Virus record (IMG/VR): IMGVR_UViG_3300030328_003511
Location: 1-61,991 of that record
Strand: one strand, 5' to 3'
Length of the DNA stretch: 61,991 bases
DNA from: a virus
The notes under the pieces were generated by a model. That model saw only the letters and a list, made by a program, of their open reading frames with translations. It was not told where the DNA came from and made no database searches. Positions 21,363-30,689 of the stretch are shown one piece after another. The stretch's first letter is position 1. Each line of letters begins with the position of its first letter. A program made the translations under genes and the position numbers.

Positions 21363-22065
21363 TATTGTGAAACTTTTCTACTCTTTCTAACCATTTGTCT
21401 TCATACTCTTTTAATTTTTCCTCATTCATTTTAAATTCTTGATATAAAATATCTTTAGTACAAATACATATAAGACCTTGAGTAATTGGACCGTATTGTT
21501 TTTTATGAGCTAACGAATAAGCTGCTATTTGATAATAATAATCTTCAACGTATTCTTCTCTCTTTGGTTTATTACTTTGTTTAAAATCTATAATAGTTGG
21601 TTGCTGATCATAAAGTCCTACAACATCAGTAGCCCCAGCCCATCTATCTTCATAAGCAAGACTTACTTCATTACCCCAAACAGTTTTTAACTTTTCTAAA
21701 TTGTTTACTATTTCATGAGCCATTAATCTTGCTTGAGCTCCATCTTGAGAAAGATTTAAATATCCTCGACCATCAATATAATTTTCAAGAACATAATGCA
21801 TTTCTGTTCCTCGAGTAGATGCTTGTTTAGTTATTCTAGCTGCTTCTGCATAGCCTACTCTTTCTCTCCATTTATCTAGTCCTTGTCTTTTTTCTAGAGA
21901 TTGAGTGGCAGATAGTATCGTAGTAACACTTGGTATTTTTTTATCACCTACATTATAGGTTCGTGAGCCATTCTCTTCTTGGCGGCTATATTTTTTATAT
22001 TTATATTTATTTTCTTTTTTAAGATCAGTAATTATAAATTTATTATTTTCTTTAAGTAGAAGCAC
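21313..22065 (-). CDS. PD-(D/E)XK (RecB/Cas4-like) exonuclease
   Basis: A 250-residue nuclease. KIPSVTTILSAT is the typical N-terminal motif, RGTEMHYVLENYI a helix with conserved His, GATDVVG and IIDFKQSN give the D...(D)xK catalytic core, and YYYQIAAYSLAH is the Q motif helix. This matches phage RecB-like exonucleases related to mitochondrial MGM101/MGME1-type enzymes. It probably processes DNA ends in recombination or degrades host DNA. It is convergent with the SNF2 helicase gene and overlaps its end. Confidence 0.85.
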   Translation of the reverse strand: MLLLKENNKFIITDLKKENKYKYKKYSRQEENGSRTYNVGDKKIPSVTTILSATQSLEKRQGLDKWRERVGYAEAARITKQASTRGTEMHYVLENYIDGRGYLNLSQDGAQARLMAHEIVNNLEKLKTVWGNEVSLAYEDRWAGATDVVGLYDQQPTIIDFKQSNKPKREEYVEDYYYQIAAYSLAHKKQYGPITQGLICICTKDILYQEFKMNEEKLKEYEDKWLERVEKFHNTKTTSEPVPQESEQKA

Positions 22066-22073
22066 ATGGCTTT

Positions 22074-22289
22074 TTAGAATACTTTGAATAAAAGAGCAAC
22101 AATTAATCCTAGCATAGATGTTGTTAAAAATGCAGAAGAAGATATCATTATTTTTTCTATACGATGAATATCTGTGTGTAATTCATTTATTTTACGATTT
22201 GTTTCGCTTTGCATTATTTGGCAAAGCTTTTCGTGATCATCAATTCTTTGATGAGCAAGTAGGTCTTTACTAGAAATTTTTCTTGGCAC
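22074..22289 (-). CDS. Small coiled-coil membrane protein, 71 aa
   Basis: A charged helical N-terminal part (IDDHEKLCQIMQSETNRKINELHTD) is followed by a hydrophobic C-terminal span of about 20 residues (SSAFLTTSMLGLIVALLFKVF). This XhlA-like layout could serve in lysis or DNA ejection. It overlaps the large internal virion gene by 20 bases. Confidence 0.65.
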   Translation of the reverse strand: MPRKISSKDLLAHQRIDDHEKLCQIMQSETNRKINELHTDIHRIEKIMISSSAFLTTSMLGLIVALLFKVF

Positions 22290-24900
22290 TAACTATTCCT
22301 CCCTTATTAAAAAGGTTAAGGGCTTGCGCCAATTGATAATTAGGTTGCTGACCTCCGCCACCACCGCCTCCACCTAAAGGAAGATTAGAAGGAGTCACTT
22401 TTGGTAAAGGTATACTTCCCGAATCTTGAGTCTGAGAAGATAAAGTTTGTGTTGCTTTATTTAACTCATATGGAATAGATGGTTCAGTAGAAGGATTATA
22501 TGTGTCTTCACCTGTCATAAAAGTATTGTCGGGTAGTTCACCTTTAAAAATTTTTTCTAAATTTTCTTGATTTGTCTTTATATTAGCTTGAACCATAGAA
22601 TTATTTTCTTCAGAGATTACACCTTCGGCAACTAATGCAGAACCAAATTGTCCCATAAATCTTGAGAATTGATTAAAGTCTCTAGCTTTAGCACCTTTAG
22701 TTCCATCAATTAAAAATTTCATTAATCTTGGATTTGTAAATATTCTTGATAAAGCCCAAGGCGCAGCAACAAAAGCCATTGCAGAACCTGGATCTATTGC
22801 ACCACCACTTGCTAAAGCTACTGTACCCAATTGAGTTAATGCACCCATTTCTTTTAATTGAATAAAGATTGTACCTCTACCGGCTTTTGCCCCGGGAGCC
22901 GTGATTGCTCCATCTGCAAATTTTAATGCATTAGTAAATTCTTTTAAGTGATCTGTTTGTTTGGCAGTAAGTAAGCCCCCCTTCTCTATAAATTCTTTAA
23001 AATCTCTTTCTACAAAATCTCTAGCTTTGTTAGCTCTTAAATATAAATACTGATCTTTCATATCTGTAGAATCAGCTATAAATTTTTTTATAAAGTTTCC
23101 TCTTATTCCATCTTTAATTTTATTCGCTTCATCAACTGGTAATAATCTCTTACCGGCTCCTTCTAGACCATCAACTATTCCAGTATCAGTCATATCTAAT
23201 TTATTTAAGAAATCTTGCGCAACGTCATTTTTACCCTTAACTAATATTTGATCTAAAACTTTTTTCTGGCCGATATCGGTATTAGCTATTCTATTAAATA
23301 TACCAGCATTAAACATTGGATGGCCCATTTTAGTTAGATTACTTAACTTATTATATTCTGCTCTTATCCCTACAGGTAAATTCATTTTATCTAATTCTGC
23401 TTTTAAAAGTTTTTGAATAGCTCTTCCTGTTTCTTGATAAGAAGGAGATTTTCCTCCTACACTTAAATTACGACTTAAATCTCTATACGTTTCTAACACT
23501 CTACCAAATGTAACCTGGTTATCCATTGCATCTAATTGATTAATTAAATTCAGTGAATCTTCAGTTCCTTCTTTTATAGCTTTATTAGCAATTTTGTTAC
23601 GTTCTTTAGCTAGTAATGCTTTTAAACTAATTGCATCTTCTGCTTTTCTAGTTGTTGAATTCCATACATAATTTTTTCTTACACCCTCCCATGATAAATC
23701 TATTCCATAACCAGGCTTAGGAATAATTTTTCCATTAACTACTTGCTCAGTAGCTTCAGCTAACATAGGATATAAATTTTTATATCCTGTATCCAAAGCT
23801 CTATCATATCCAAGTCTGCTGTTTTTAACTGCCGTTTGAATTAAAACATTTAAACTGTTTGGGTCCAATACACCTTTATCAACTCCTTTTATAACTTGTT
23901 CTGTAAACTCATCCATAGAACCTAGTAAGCCTAATCGAGCTCCTTCTTTAGCAGTTAACATTCTACCTCCTCCAAAGAATGAAGATCCAATAATACTTTC
24001 TAAAGTATCAATTACATTATTTTCTGTAACAAGTGCTGGTGTAAGTGTACCTTCTTCAACTCTTTTAAAAAAATCTGCTCCTCTTTCAGTTGTTAATCTT
24101 TCTACATTTTTAGAAGCAAGTTCTGGGTTTTTTAAAATTTTAAGTTGCTCTTCTGTCATCTGTCCGCCAATTTTATTTTGAGTTTTGGCAATTAAATCAT
24201 CTGTAATTGTTTCTCCTTTAGCAGCTTTTTCCAATAATGAATAATAAGCTTTTTGTCTTAAGACAACTTGTGAAGCAGCTCTTCCACCTTTAATCATTTG
24301 AATTTTTTGTCCGGCAACTTTGTTATAAACTTTACCTAATGCACCAGCCATACCAAAACCAAGCACTTCACCAAATCCCCCTTGGAAAGCACCTCTTGCA
24401 ACTTCTTTAACTATATCTTCTTTTGGATCAAAAGTTTGTGCAATCGCAGCACCCGATCCTCCTCCAGCTGCAGCTCCAACTATACCAGATCCCATTTTAG
24501 CCACTTGTCTTGAAGATACATTTAAAAGAGGTCTTGCTATTCTTGCTATTCTTCCGGCCATAGCAGCGGTACCAATTAATGATGATCCACCTGTAAATGG
24601 AGCGGCAGCAAAACCTGCTATACCACCTACTATAGATAAACCAACTTCAGTAATAATTCTTTTAAATGTTGGGGATGCTAAAAAAGATTCTGTGTCTTTA
24701 TTATACTTACCCTTTTGTGCTTCTGTTAAAACATCTTCTGGAGTAATATAAACTAAACCATCATCAATATCTTTGAGGCCAGTTTGTTCATCAGCTGTAT
24801 TTCTAGCTTGTAAAAAAGTATCAATCCCTACTTGTTCTTGAGGAGTAGGCTCGTTTCCTTTTATTTCGAATGTTTGTCCTGCGACTACTATTTCTCCCAT
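22270..24900 (-). CDS. Internal virion / DNA ejection protein, 876 aa
   Basis: A large protein with an Ala/Gly-rich, membrane-like region at about residues 85-180 (for example LSIVGGIAGFAAAPFTGG and GSGIVGAAAGGGSGAA), a long helical middle, and a low-complexity C-terminus with poly-Gly and NKGGIVSAKKNF. The position at the end of the virion gene block and the amphipathic Gly/Ala segments are typical of podovirus inner-core proteins that form a channel across the envelope. No lytic transglycosylase motif is seen. Confidence 0.65.
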   Translation of the reverse strand: MGEIVVAGQTFEIKGNEPTPQEQVGIDTFLQARNTADEQTGLKDIDDGLVYITPEDVLTEAQKGKYNKDTESFLASPTFKRIITEVGLSIVGGIAGFAAAPFTGGSSLIGTAAMAGRIARIARPLLNVSSRQVAKMGSGIVGAAAGGGSGAAIAQTFDPKEDIVKEVARGAFQGGFGEVLGFGMAGALGKVYNKVAGQKIQMIKGGRAASQVVLRQKAYYSLLEKAAKGETITDDLIAKTQNKIGGQMTEEQLKILKNPELASKNVERLTTERGADFFKRVEEGTLTPALVTENNVIDTLESIIGSSFFGGGRMLTAKEGARLGLLGSMDEFTEQVIKGVDKGVLDPNSLNVLIQTAVKNSRLGYDRALDTGYKNLYPMLAEATEQVVNGKIIPKPGYGIDLSWEGVRKNYVWNSTTRKAEDAISLKALLAKERNKIANKAIKEGTEDSLNLINQLDAMDNQVTFGRVLETYRDLSRNLSVGGKSPSYQETGRAIQKLLKAELDKMNLPVGIRAEYNKLSNLTKMGHPMFNAGIFNRIANTDIGQKKVLDQILVKGKNDVAQDFLNKLDMTDTGIVDGLEGAGKRLLPVDEANKIKDGIRGNFIKKFIADSTDMKDQYLYLRANKARDFVERDFKEFIEKGGLLTAKQTDHLKEFTNALKFADGAITAPGAKAGRGTIFIQLKEMGALTQLGTVALASGGAIDPGSAMAFVAAPWALSRIFTNPRLMKFLIDGTKGAKARDFNQFSRFMGQFGSALVAEGVISEENNSMVQANIKTNQENLEKIFKGELPDNTFMTGEDTYNPSTEPSIPYELNKATQTLSSQTQDSGSIPLPKVTPSNLPLGGGGGGGGQQPNYQLAQALNLFNKGGIVSAKKNF

Positions 24901-24903
24901 ACA

Positions 24904-25761
24904 TTACTCCGTTACTAATTTAATTGCACCACTTTTTGTTTTTTCATAACCAATAGGTACTGAAAAATCTACAAATTGACTTACACCGCCAGATTCATTA
25001 AGTATTTCTATTGCTGTTTTTAAATTACCACCCGATTGTTCTGATATGTCTTGAGCGGCACCTAAATATGTTTCAAGGGCTTCAATTTTAGCTTCAAAAA
25101 CAACTTCAGTATCTCCGACTTGAGGTATTAATTCTTTTATTCTTTCTCTTTCTTGGTCTGATACTTGAGCACCAGAAATTGCTTTTGTTAAGAAAATAGT
25201 TGCTTCATCTATTTTAGTTTTAAATCCTGCATATTGTTTTGCATATTGGGTTCCAGCTGCTTTACCCATAAACCCTTTTATTCGATCAAAATCCATAAAT
25301 CCAACTGGTTTTCCTAAATCTTTATAATCCTGTGCAATGCTACCTAAAAGTTTTCTTGTAGATTGAAAACCTCTTCTTTCTTCTAATTCTTTTGATGTAG
25401 GTTTAGATACAACAGTAATTTTACCGGTTGCATCTATTTGAGCAACAGTTCCCTTTGGAAGTTTATATTCTGCGAGTTCTGCTTCTCCCAAAGTTCTTAC
25501 ACCTTTTCCCGCCCCTTTTTGTTTTTCTACAGCTAATATAGTGGAAGGCATTTTACCCATTCCTTCACCTAGAGCACTAAAGACTGGGGAAATACCAGAA
25601 CCTTTAGCTTGTAATAAAGGAGCAGCAAAAGTAGCTGCGTAGATAGCTTTTTCTTTTGGTGATAGCATACTAATTCCACCTGTAGCAAAATGTTTTACTT
25701 TAGGTTTTAAAGATTTAAAATATCTATCTTTGAATAATTTTCTTGTTAATACTGAATCCAT
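24904..25761 (-). CDS. Internal virion protein candidate, 285 aa
   Basis: A 285-residue protein with HFATGGISMLSPKEKAIYAATFAAPLLQAKG near the N-terminus and a helical, charged rest. It is sandwiched between two other ejection-type genes, with which it shares single-base or three-base spacing, so it is likely co-packaged. The family is unnamed. Confidence 0.65.
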   Translation of the reverse strand: MDSVLTRKLFKDRYFKSLKPKVKHFATGGISMLSPKEKAIYAATFAAPLLQAKGSGISPVFSALGEGMGKMPSTILAVEKQKGAGKGVRTLGEAELAEYKLPKGTVAQIDATGKITVVSKPTSKELEERRGFQSTRKLLGSIAQDYKDLGKPVGFMDFDRIKGFMGKAAGTQYAKQYAGFKTKIDEATIFLTKAISGAQVSDQERERIKELIPQVGDTEVVFEAKIEALETYLGAAQDISEQSGGNLKTAIEILNESGGVSQFVDFSVPIGYEKTKSGAIKLVTE

Positions 25762-26606
25762 TACGAAGCCTTTGGTTGCATCATGTTGTATGTAGCATAA
25801 GCTCCAAGTCCCGCACCTAATGCTTGCCCAATTGGATTAGCGCCGGGAGCCGTGGTTGCTGTAAGTGTACTCTGTGTTGTTGGTAAATTTGTCATAATAC
25901 CTTTTAAGAATTCTATTCTTTGATAAGGCTCGTATGCTCTTTGTAATGCAGTTTGTCTTGCCGCATCAAGGCCAGCTTGTCCAACACCTCTTTGTAAAGC
26001 ACCTGCTTGCATTTGTGCTTGGATGTCCGCAAGAGACATAGCTTGTTGTTGAGCACCTATTTGTCCTAAAGCTTGTCCGGCACTTAATTGTTGTTGTCTT
26101 TGATTTTGTGCTGCCGCTAATGCAGTTTGAAAACCTTGAGCTTGAGCTGCACCAATATTTGCCAGTCTTCCTCTTTCAATTTCTGCTTCGGCAATTCCTT
26201 GTCTGCCTCCTCCAAATGCACCGCTTTGAACAGCTTGAGCTCCTAATCTATTTGTTGCCATTTGAGCTTGTCTAGTTATTTCATCAGTTACATATGATTG
26301 ATAAGGATTTAAAAATTGATTTATATTTGGCGCACTTACTCCTGCTGCAATCTGTCCAATACCACCTAAAACTGTAGGAGCACCTACACCTGTTTGTCCT
26401 GCTTGAGTTACAGCTGCTTGTTCAATTCCGGATAAAGGTGCAACTTGAACTGCCGGTAATGATACTGGCGAAGTTGCTAACTTAGCTGCTTGATCATAAA
26501 GTGAAAGTTTTCTAGCTTCAACTCCTGGAGCTTCTCTTTGTGTAACAGTTGATGATCCCGATTGTTGTGGAGCACTTCCGCCGCCACCACCAAAAATAAA
26601 ACTCAT
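25761..26606 (-). CDS. Ala/Gln-rich internal virion (DNA transfer) protein, 281 aa
   Basis: After a Gly-rich start, residues 85-225 are rich in Ala and Gln (FLNPYQSYVTDEITRQAQ, QSGAFGGGRQGIAEAE, ALAAAQNQRQQQL), the typical composition of phage DNA-transfer/inner-core proteins. NPY.. followed by GAFGGGRQG is recurrent in marine phages. It ends with a small hydrophobic GAGLGAYATYNMM tail. Confidence 0.75.
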   Translation of the reverse strand: MSFIFGGGGGSAPQQSGSSTVTQREAPGVEARKLSLYDQAAKLATSPVSLPAVQVAPLSGIEQAAVTQAGQTGVGAPTVLGGIGQIAAGVSAPNINQFLNPYQSYVTDEITRQAQMATNRLGAQAVQSGAFGGGRQGIAEAEIERGRLANIGAAQAQGFQTALAAAQNQRQQQLSAGQALGQIGAQQQAMSLADIQAQMQAGALQRGVGQAGLDAARQTALQRAYEPYQRIEFLKGIMTNLPTTQSTLTATTAPGANPIGQALGAGLGAYATYNMMQPKAS

Positions 26607-27067
26607 TATTTAATCTCCTTTGTATATAAATATCTTTTTACATCCCAACCTTTTGTTTTTAAAAAAGGCTGCCATCCAGGTCTTGCATGCACCGCTACTC
26701 TTTTACATTGTGTGCTCTTAGCTAAACCTTCTATAGTATTAGCAAGATCATCTTGCCATAATTCTCTTTTTTCCCCTTTTAATAAAATTACTTCACATTG
26801 ATTAAAGTTAGGAAGGGCCGTGATTCGTGTTACACAAACACCGAATACTTTATATTTAATCTCATCATCTGAGCCAAACATAATGAATAGCTGCAGCTGT
26901 CCTTGTTTAATCAACTTCTTAAGATCTAAAATACTCATAGGATCTCCATCATATTTTAAACCTTCTCTCAACATAAAGTCTACCAAATTCCAATACTCAT
27001 CTAAAGATGATGGAAATATTTCAAGCACTTCTACTTGCTTTTTTATTTTATTTTTGTGTGTTTGCAT
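26606..27067 (-). CDS. GNAT-like protein in the virion block, 153 aa
   Basis: The pattern of strands and KVFGVCVTRI, CEVILLKGEKRELWQDDL, RVAVHARPGWQPFLKTKGW resembles GNAT acetyltransferase-like phage proteins that lie beside inner-core genes. The acetyl-CoA loop (Q/RxxGxG/A) is not obvious, so it may be a non-catalytic structural homolog. It overlaps the next gene by 20 bases. Confidence 0.6.
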   Translation of the reverse strand: MQTHKNKIKKQVEVLEIFPSSLDEYWNLVDFMLREGLKYDGDPMSILDLKKLIKQGQLQLFIMFGSDDEIKYKVFGVCVTRITALPNFNQCEVILLKGEKRELWQDDLANTIEGLAKSTQCKRVAVHARPGWQPFLKTKGWDVKRYLYTKEIK

Positions 27068-27917
27068 TGACTAAATCAAAAACCCTTTTTAAATCTTTTT
27101 GTTGTTTATAAAAAAAATTAGCACCCGCTTTTCTCATACTCTTAAAATTTTTTGGATCACCTCCGGATAATATACCAGCTCCTAATACTGCATCTGCTCT
27201 AGATACAAACTCTCCGTCTGCTAATTGAGCCAGCATGGTATCTTCATCTTTATCTCCTACACCACTACCATCTTCAACATAGCCTTCTGCTCTTACATAA
27301 TTATTAAAATCATTCTCGTCATGACTGACTTTAGATGGTAAATAACTTACACCACCAGTATTAAATTTTTTTACAACTTCTGCTAAACCACCTTCGTTTG
27401 CATAAAACATATTTTGACCGTATATTTCAGAATCGGAAGGTAATGCCGAAGAACCCGGTTCAAAGCCACCTTCTAATTTTTGTGACTGTTCTTTGTAAGC
27501 TTGTTTATAATCTTCTTCAGTGAATTGTGGTTTTGCTGTTTCTTCTTCGCCTTCTAAAAATGGAAGTAGCATTGAAGCAGTCATTAGTTGACCGCCTGTT
27601 CCCATTCCTTTTAATCCAGAGCCTTTCATAGCTGCTGCGATTGCTTCTTCAGAAGCACCTTTACCTAAAGCTTCTTTAGCCGCTACTTCACTCATACCTT
27701 TTTTACCAAGTACAGAGCCTATACCGCTAAGTGGTTTACCTTGTCCTATACTTCCTAAAAAACCTCCAGAACCGCCTAACATACCTTTAGAGGTAGCTTG
27801 GCCTATACCATAAGAACCTATACCAAATAAAGCTGCGTCTCTTAAAGCTCTCTTTGTAGATTTTCCTCTAAGTTTTTGTACACCAAATGTGGCTAATGCT
27901 ATTGTAAATGGATCCAT
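27048..27917 (-). CDS. Virion-associated protein, 289 aa
   Basis: The N-terminus is Gly/Ala-rich and membrane-like (TIALATFGVQKL, FGIGSYGIGQATSKG). Later it has ANEGGLAEVVKKFNTGGVSYLP and DTMLAQLADGEFVSRADAVLGAG, a motif repeated across phage internal or tape-measure-like proteins (LxxGEFVxxxxAV.G.G). It is probably an inner virion component with the genes that follow. Confidence 0.7.
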   Translation of the reverse strand: MDPFTIALATFGVQKLRGKSTKRALRDAALFGIGSYGIGQATSKGMLGGSGGFLGSIGQGKPLSGIGSVLGKKGMSEVAAKEALGKGASEEAIAAAMKGSGLKGMGTGGQLMTASMLLPFLEGEEETAKPQFTEEDYKQAYKEQSQKLEGGFEPGSSALPSDSEIYGQNMFYANEGGLAEVVKKFNTGGVSYLPSKVSHDENDFNNYVRAEGYVEDGSGVGDKDEDTMLAQLADGEFVSRADAVLGAGILSGGDPKNFKSMRKAGANFFYKQQKDLKRVFDLVNANTQK

Positions 27918-27954
27918 ATACTATTTTCCTAATTATAGCATACATTATACCTTC

Positions 27955-28839
27955 TTACCTCTTCGTTATCAACTCATCCCCAAAACGACCTTCATAAGCA
28001 TGTTCGCCAATATGAACTATTCCCGACTTAACATAGGCATAACATTTACCACCTATATCTTTCCATAATTTACAAAAACTAAAATCTTCTCCTAAATATG
28101 TTTTAGTTTTAGGATCATGAAGACAATCAAAAAAATTCCACATATTTGGTCTATCTACATACTCACCATTTATAACTGTTTTTTGAACAATAGCTTTCTG
28201 TGGATAAGCTTTTATCATTTTTTCAAATACTGATCTTTTAATTAACATACATCCTGTTGGGCTGTGGGTTACTTCCATAACACCATCGTCCAGCATAATA
28301 CTGTTAGGGTTATCTACTTTCATAGGATAAGTGTTAAGCCATTTTTTTAAATCTTCTGGTTTTTTTACTTGGCCTTCTTGAATTTTTTTAAACAATTTAT
28401 CCCACATCATAGTCTTAAGAGGATAAGGTATAGATATTAATTCTTTATCTTTTTCAATCATCCTAAATATTGAAGGAGAGTGAAAGTATATATCTGAATC
28501 AATAAATAACATATGGGTATGATTTGTTTCTAAAAAACTAGATACACATAAATTTCTTCCTTGAGTAACCAAGGAAGACTTTAGTAAACAGAACTGAGTT
28601 TCAACACCTTTGTCTAAACCTAGTTTCTGTAATTCAAGTAATGCTTGTGCATAATGAATTGAACAGTCACTATGAACTGGAGTTGCTACAAATATTGAGT
28701 AATCAGCTTTTGATTTTTTTTCTTTAGCTTTATCTTTCCATAATGGAATAACTGCCTTTTGATCTGATTGAGGATCAGTTTTTATTTCAGTTAAAGTTTG
28801 ATAGGTGTCTTCATTTATAAATTGATTACTTTCTTTCAT
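27955..28839 (-). CDS. GT-A type glycosyltransferase
   Basis: A 294-residue protein. SIFVATPVHSDCSIHYAQAL starts a Rossmann-like fold, MLFIDSDIYF gives the DxD metal/nucleotide-sugar site, and GCMLIKRSVFEKM plus EDFSFCKLWKDIG follow as in family 2-like or ANP1-like enzymes. It is the partner of the GT-B gene upstream, with a 14-base overlap. The pair may glycosylate virion proteins or a host surface polymer; the acceptor is unknown. Confidence 0.8.
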   Translation of the reverse strand: MKESNQFINEDTYQTLTEIKTDPQSDQKAVIPLWKDKAKEKKSKADYSIFVATPVHSDCSIHYAQALLELQKLGLDKGVETQFCLLKSSLVTQGRNLCVSSFLETNHTHMLFIDSDIYFHSPSIFRMIEKDKELISIPYPLKTMMWDKLFKKIQEGQVKKPEDLKKWLNTYPMKVDNPNSIMLDDGVMEVTHSPTGCMLIKRSVFEKMIKAYPQKAIVQKTVINGEYVDRPNMWNFFDCLHDPKTKTYLGEDFSFCKLWKDIGGKCYAYVKSGIVHIGEHAYEGRFGDELITKR

Positions 28840-29755
28840 TTAAAGCTCCTCTTAAAAAACTTGTCCATTCTTGTCCTTTTTTATTCCAATTATAAAATCT
28901 TTTATAAAACTTTTGTTGTTCGTCTAAATGCTCTTGAATAAAATCTTCATGTAAATAAGTAGCGGCAGTTTTAATTGCTGCAGCGGTATCAATCGCCATT
29001 TGTTCATAGTTAGTAGAATAATTTATATATATAGGCCACTCAGCGCATGTTTCATATAAGGCTCCAAAATTATTTGTAATTACATGTACACCTGCCGTTA
29101 GTGCTTCTAATGCAGATACACAAGATGTTTCTTCAAATATAGAAGGATATACAAACATATCATAATTAGGCATTTGTTCTAAAATATATTCATTAGGTTT
29201 ATATCCAATATAATTTACATTGGGTAAACTCTTAGCTTGTTCATATAATGGTATGTACTCTTTATCATTAAGTTTACTAAACTCGCTACCATATACTTGT
29301 GAAGAAGAATACACATCTAATGTAATATTAGGATCTGTTATTTCCTGCATTGCCCTTAATACTATGTTTAAACCTCTCCAAGGAGTACAATGATGGATTA
29401 ATTTTATTGGATCACCTTTTTTATAAATTTTTCTTTTTGGAAAATGTTCACAGGCATTTTTAATTACAATAGATTTTTCTGTGGGAATATTAAAAAAGTA
29501 TCTAAACTTTTCATAATTCCAATGGCTATTAAAAATATACCAATCATATTCTTGGTGTCTTGGTTTATCTCTAAAAAATTTTTGAAGGTTTGGCTGATCC
29601 CAAGAATTTTTTTGCCAAAGAATATTTAGTTTATTAGGATCAAGTGGAACCTTACCGGGAATAGATGTACATATTTGTACTTGATCTAAAAGTTCTTTTG
29701 GGACATGCTTATAAAGCATTTCCATTTGAAGTTCAGTTGCACCTCTGGGTTTCAT
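28826..29755 (-). CDS. GT-B (GT4-like) glycosyltransferase
   Basis: A 309-residue protein. The C-terminal domain has HHCTPWRGLNIVLRAMQE, NVNYIGYKPNEYI and YPSIFEETSCVSALEALTAGVHVITNNFG, the full donor-binding ExxxxxxxEA motif of GT4-type enzymes. The N-terminal domain is shortened relative to bacterial members. It lies between small virion genes and the second glycosyltransferase. Confidence 0.85.
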   Translation of the reverse strand: MKPRGATELQMEMLYKHVPKELLDQVQICTSIPGKVPLDPNKLNILWQKNSWDQPNLQKFFRDKPRHQEYDWYIFNSHWNYEKFRYFFNIPTEKSIVIKNACEHFPKRKIYKKGDPIKLIHHCTPWRGLNIVLRAMQEITDPNITLDVYSSSQVYGSEFSKLNDKEYIPLYEQAKSLPNVNYIGYKPNEYILEQMPNYDMFVYPSIFEETSCVSALEALTAGVHVITNNFGALYETCAEWPIYINYSTNYEQMAIDTAAAIKTAATYLHEDFIQEHLDEQQKFYKRFYNWNKKGQEWTSFLRGALNERK

Positions 29756-29979
29756 TTTACTGTATCTATAGTAGTCTTTTCTTGTGTTTGTAGTTCAGTA
29801 AGTTTAGGATGATCTTTAGAAAATCGAATGTGGAGCTCTCCCACAATCTTTGATAAATTATTTACTAAATGTCTAATGTTCTCGTATTGAAATACTATTT
29901 TTTGTGTTTCTTGTAAATTTCTAATTTCTTCTTCACTAAAATGCATTTCTGCTTGTTTGTCTTTATAAACAAAGTTCAT
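29752..29979 (-). CDS. Small coiled-coil protein, 75 aa
   Basis: A helical, charged protein (FSEEEIRNLQETQKIVFQYENI). ATGA-type overlap with the glycosyltransferase and one shared base with the gene before indicate coupling. No family is recognised. Confidence 0.65.
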   Translation of the reverse strand: MNFVYKDKQAEMHFSEEEIRNLQETQKIVFQYENIRHLVNNLSKIVGELHIRFSKDHPKLTELQTQEKTTIDTVK

Positions 29980-30173
29980 TATTCTTTAGTTTTAGATTCC
30001 ATAGAAACTCTAGCAACTGTTATTTCTAAATCTTGTCTAAAGTCTTCTGCCGTAGTATCTGTATTTGGATCTGCAACATCTGCATCAAATTCAGCTTTGT
30101 CTGCGTAGACTTTACCACTTCTTTTATTTTTAATTATTTCTTTTGCTTGAGCTGGTATTTTATTTATTGCCAT
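29979..30173 (-). CDS. Conserved small phage protein, 64 aa
   Basis: KEIIKNKRSGKVYADKAEFDADVADP and TTAEDFRQDLEITV resemble small proteins frequently encoded beside tail and fibre genes in marine phages. It is acidic and likely a compact helix-strand domain. The role is unknown. Confidence 0.7.
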   Translation of the reverse strand: MAINKIPAQAKEIIKNKRSGKVYADKAEFDADVADPNTDTTAEDFRQDLEITVARVSMESKTKE

Positions 30174-30217
30174 ATTTTTTCCTTTAGGTTTTTATATAAG
30201 GGGTTTTGTTTCTAATG

Positions 30218-30355
30218 TCAAACACGACCTTGTCCTTTATATCTAGTTAATTTTTTGTTTCTTTTTTCTGATTTGTTTAAGCTCTTTTTATGACGACCCG
30301 GGCGCTTACGAGGTTTTGGTCTGGGTACAAAATGGGTAAATTTAATTCTAGCCAT
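30218..30355 (-). CDS. Very basic small protein, 45 aa
   Basis: A 45-codon frame, MARIKFTHFVPRPKPRKRPG then HKKSLNKSEKRNKK and ending YKGQGRV. The frame overlaps the end of the upstream gene by 8 bases. About 40 percent of residues are Lys or Arg, and the ordered KRPGRHKKSLNKSEKR core is of the kind conserved in marine phages, so I regard it as a real nucleic-acid-binding or virion protein. Confidence 0.65.
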   Translation of the reverse strand: MARIKFTHFVPRPKPRKRPGRHKKSLNKSEKRNKKLTRYKGQGRV

Positions 30356-30689
30356 TTTCTTGAGATCTATCTATTTGAGCATAACTTACAATGCCTTGTA
30401 TCTCTCCGCCAGTCCCCGCAGTCATTTTTAAAATATCATTTTCTTCAAGTATTAAAGTTTGGTTAATAATATTTTCTACAGTTTCGGCAGCTATAGCTTT
30501 TCTCCAAATTGAAAAAGTAGTTGAAGCAGAACTATCAGTTACTTGTACAGATAAATTTACTGGACTACTAGAAGAATTATCAACTTGTATTTGTTTTATC
30601 AAGCATCGTGCATTTGAAGGTGATGTTAAAACAGAAGTAGTTCCTGTTGTTGTTAAATTTATACCTGCGTTTTTATATTGTATTGTCAT
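30348..30689 (-). CDS. Small beta-rich virion protein candidate, 113 aa
   Basis: A Ser/Thr-rich protein (GINLTTTGTTSVLTSPSNARCL, then LILEENDILKMTAGTGGEIQGIVSY) that looks like a small beta-sandwich, similar in style to the head protein at 49275. It is coupled upstream by ATGA. It is probably a structural or fibre-associated protein. Confidence 0.65.
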   Translation of the reverse strand: MTIQYKNAGINLTTTGTTSVLTSPSNARCLIKQIQVDNSSSSPVNLSVQVTDSSASTTFSIWRKAIAAETVENIINQTLILEENDILKMTAGTGGEIQGIVSYAQIDRSQENG

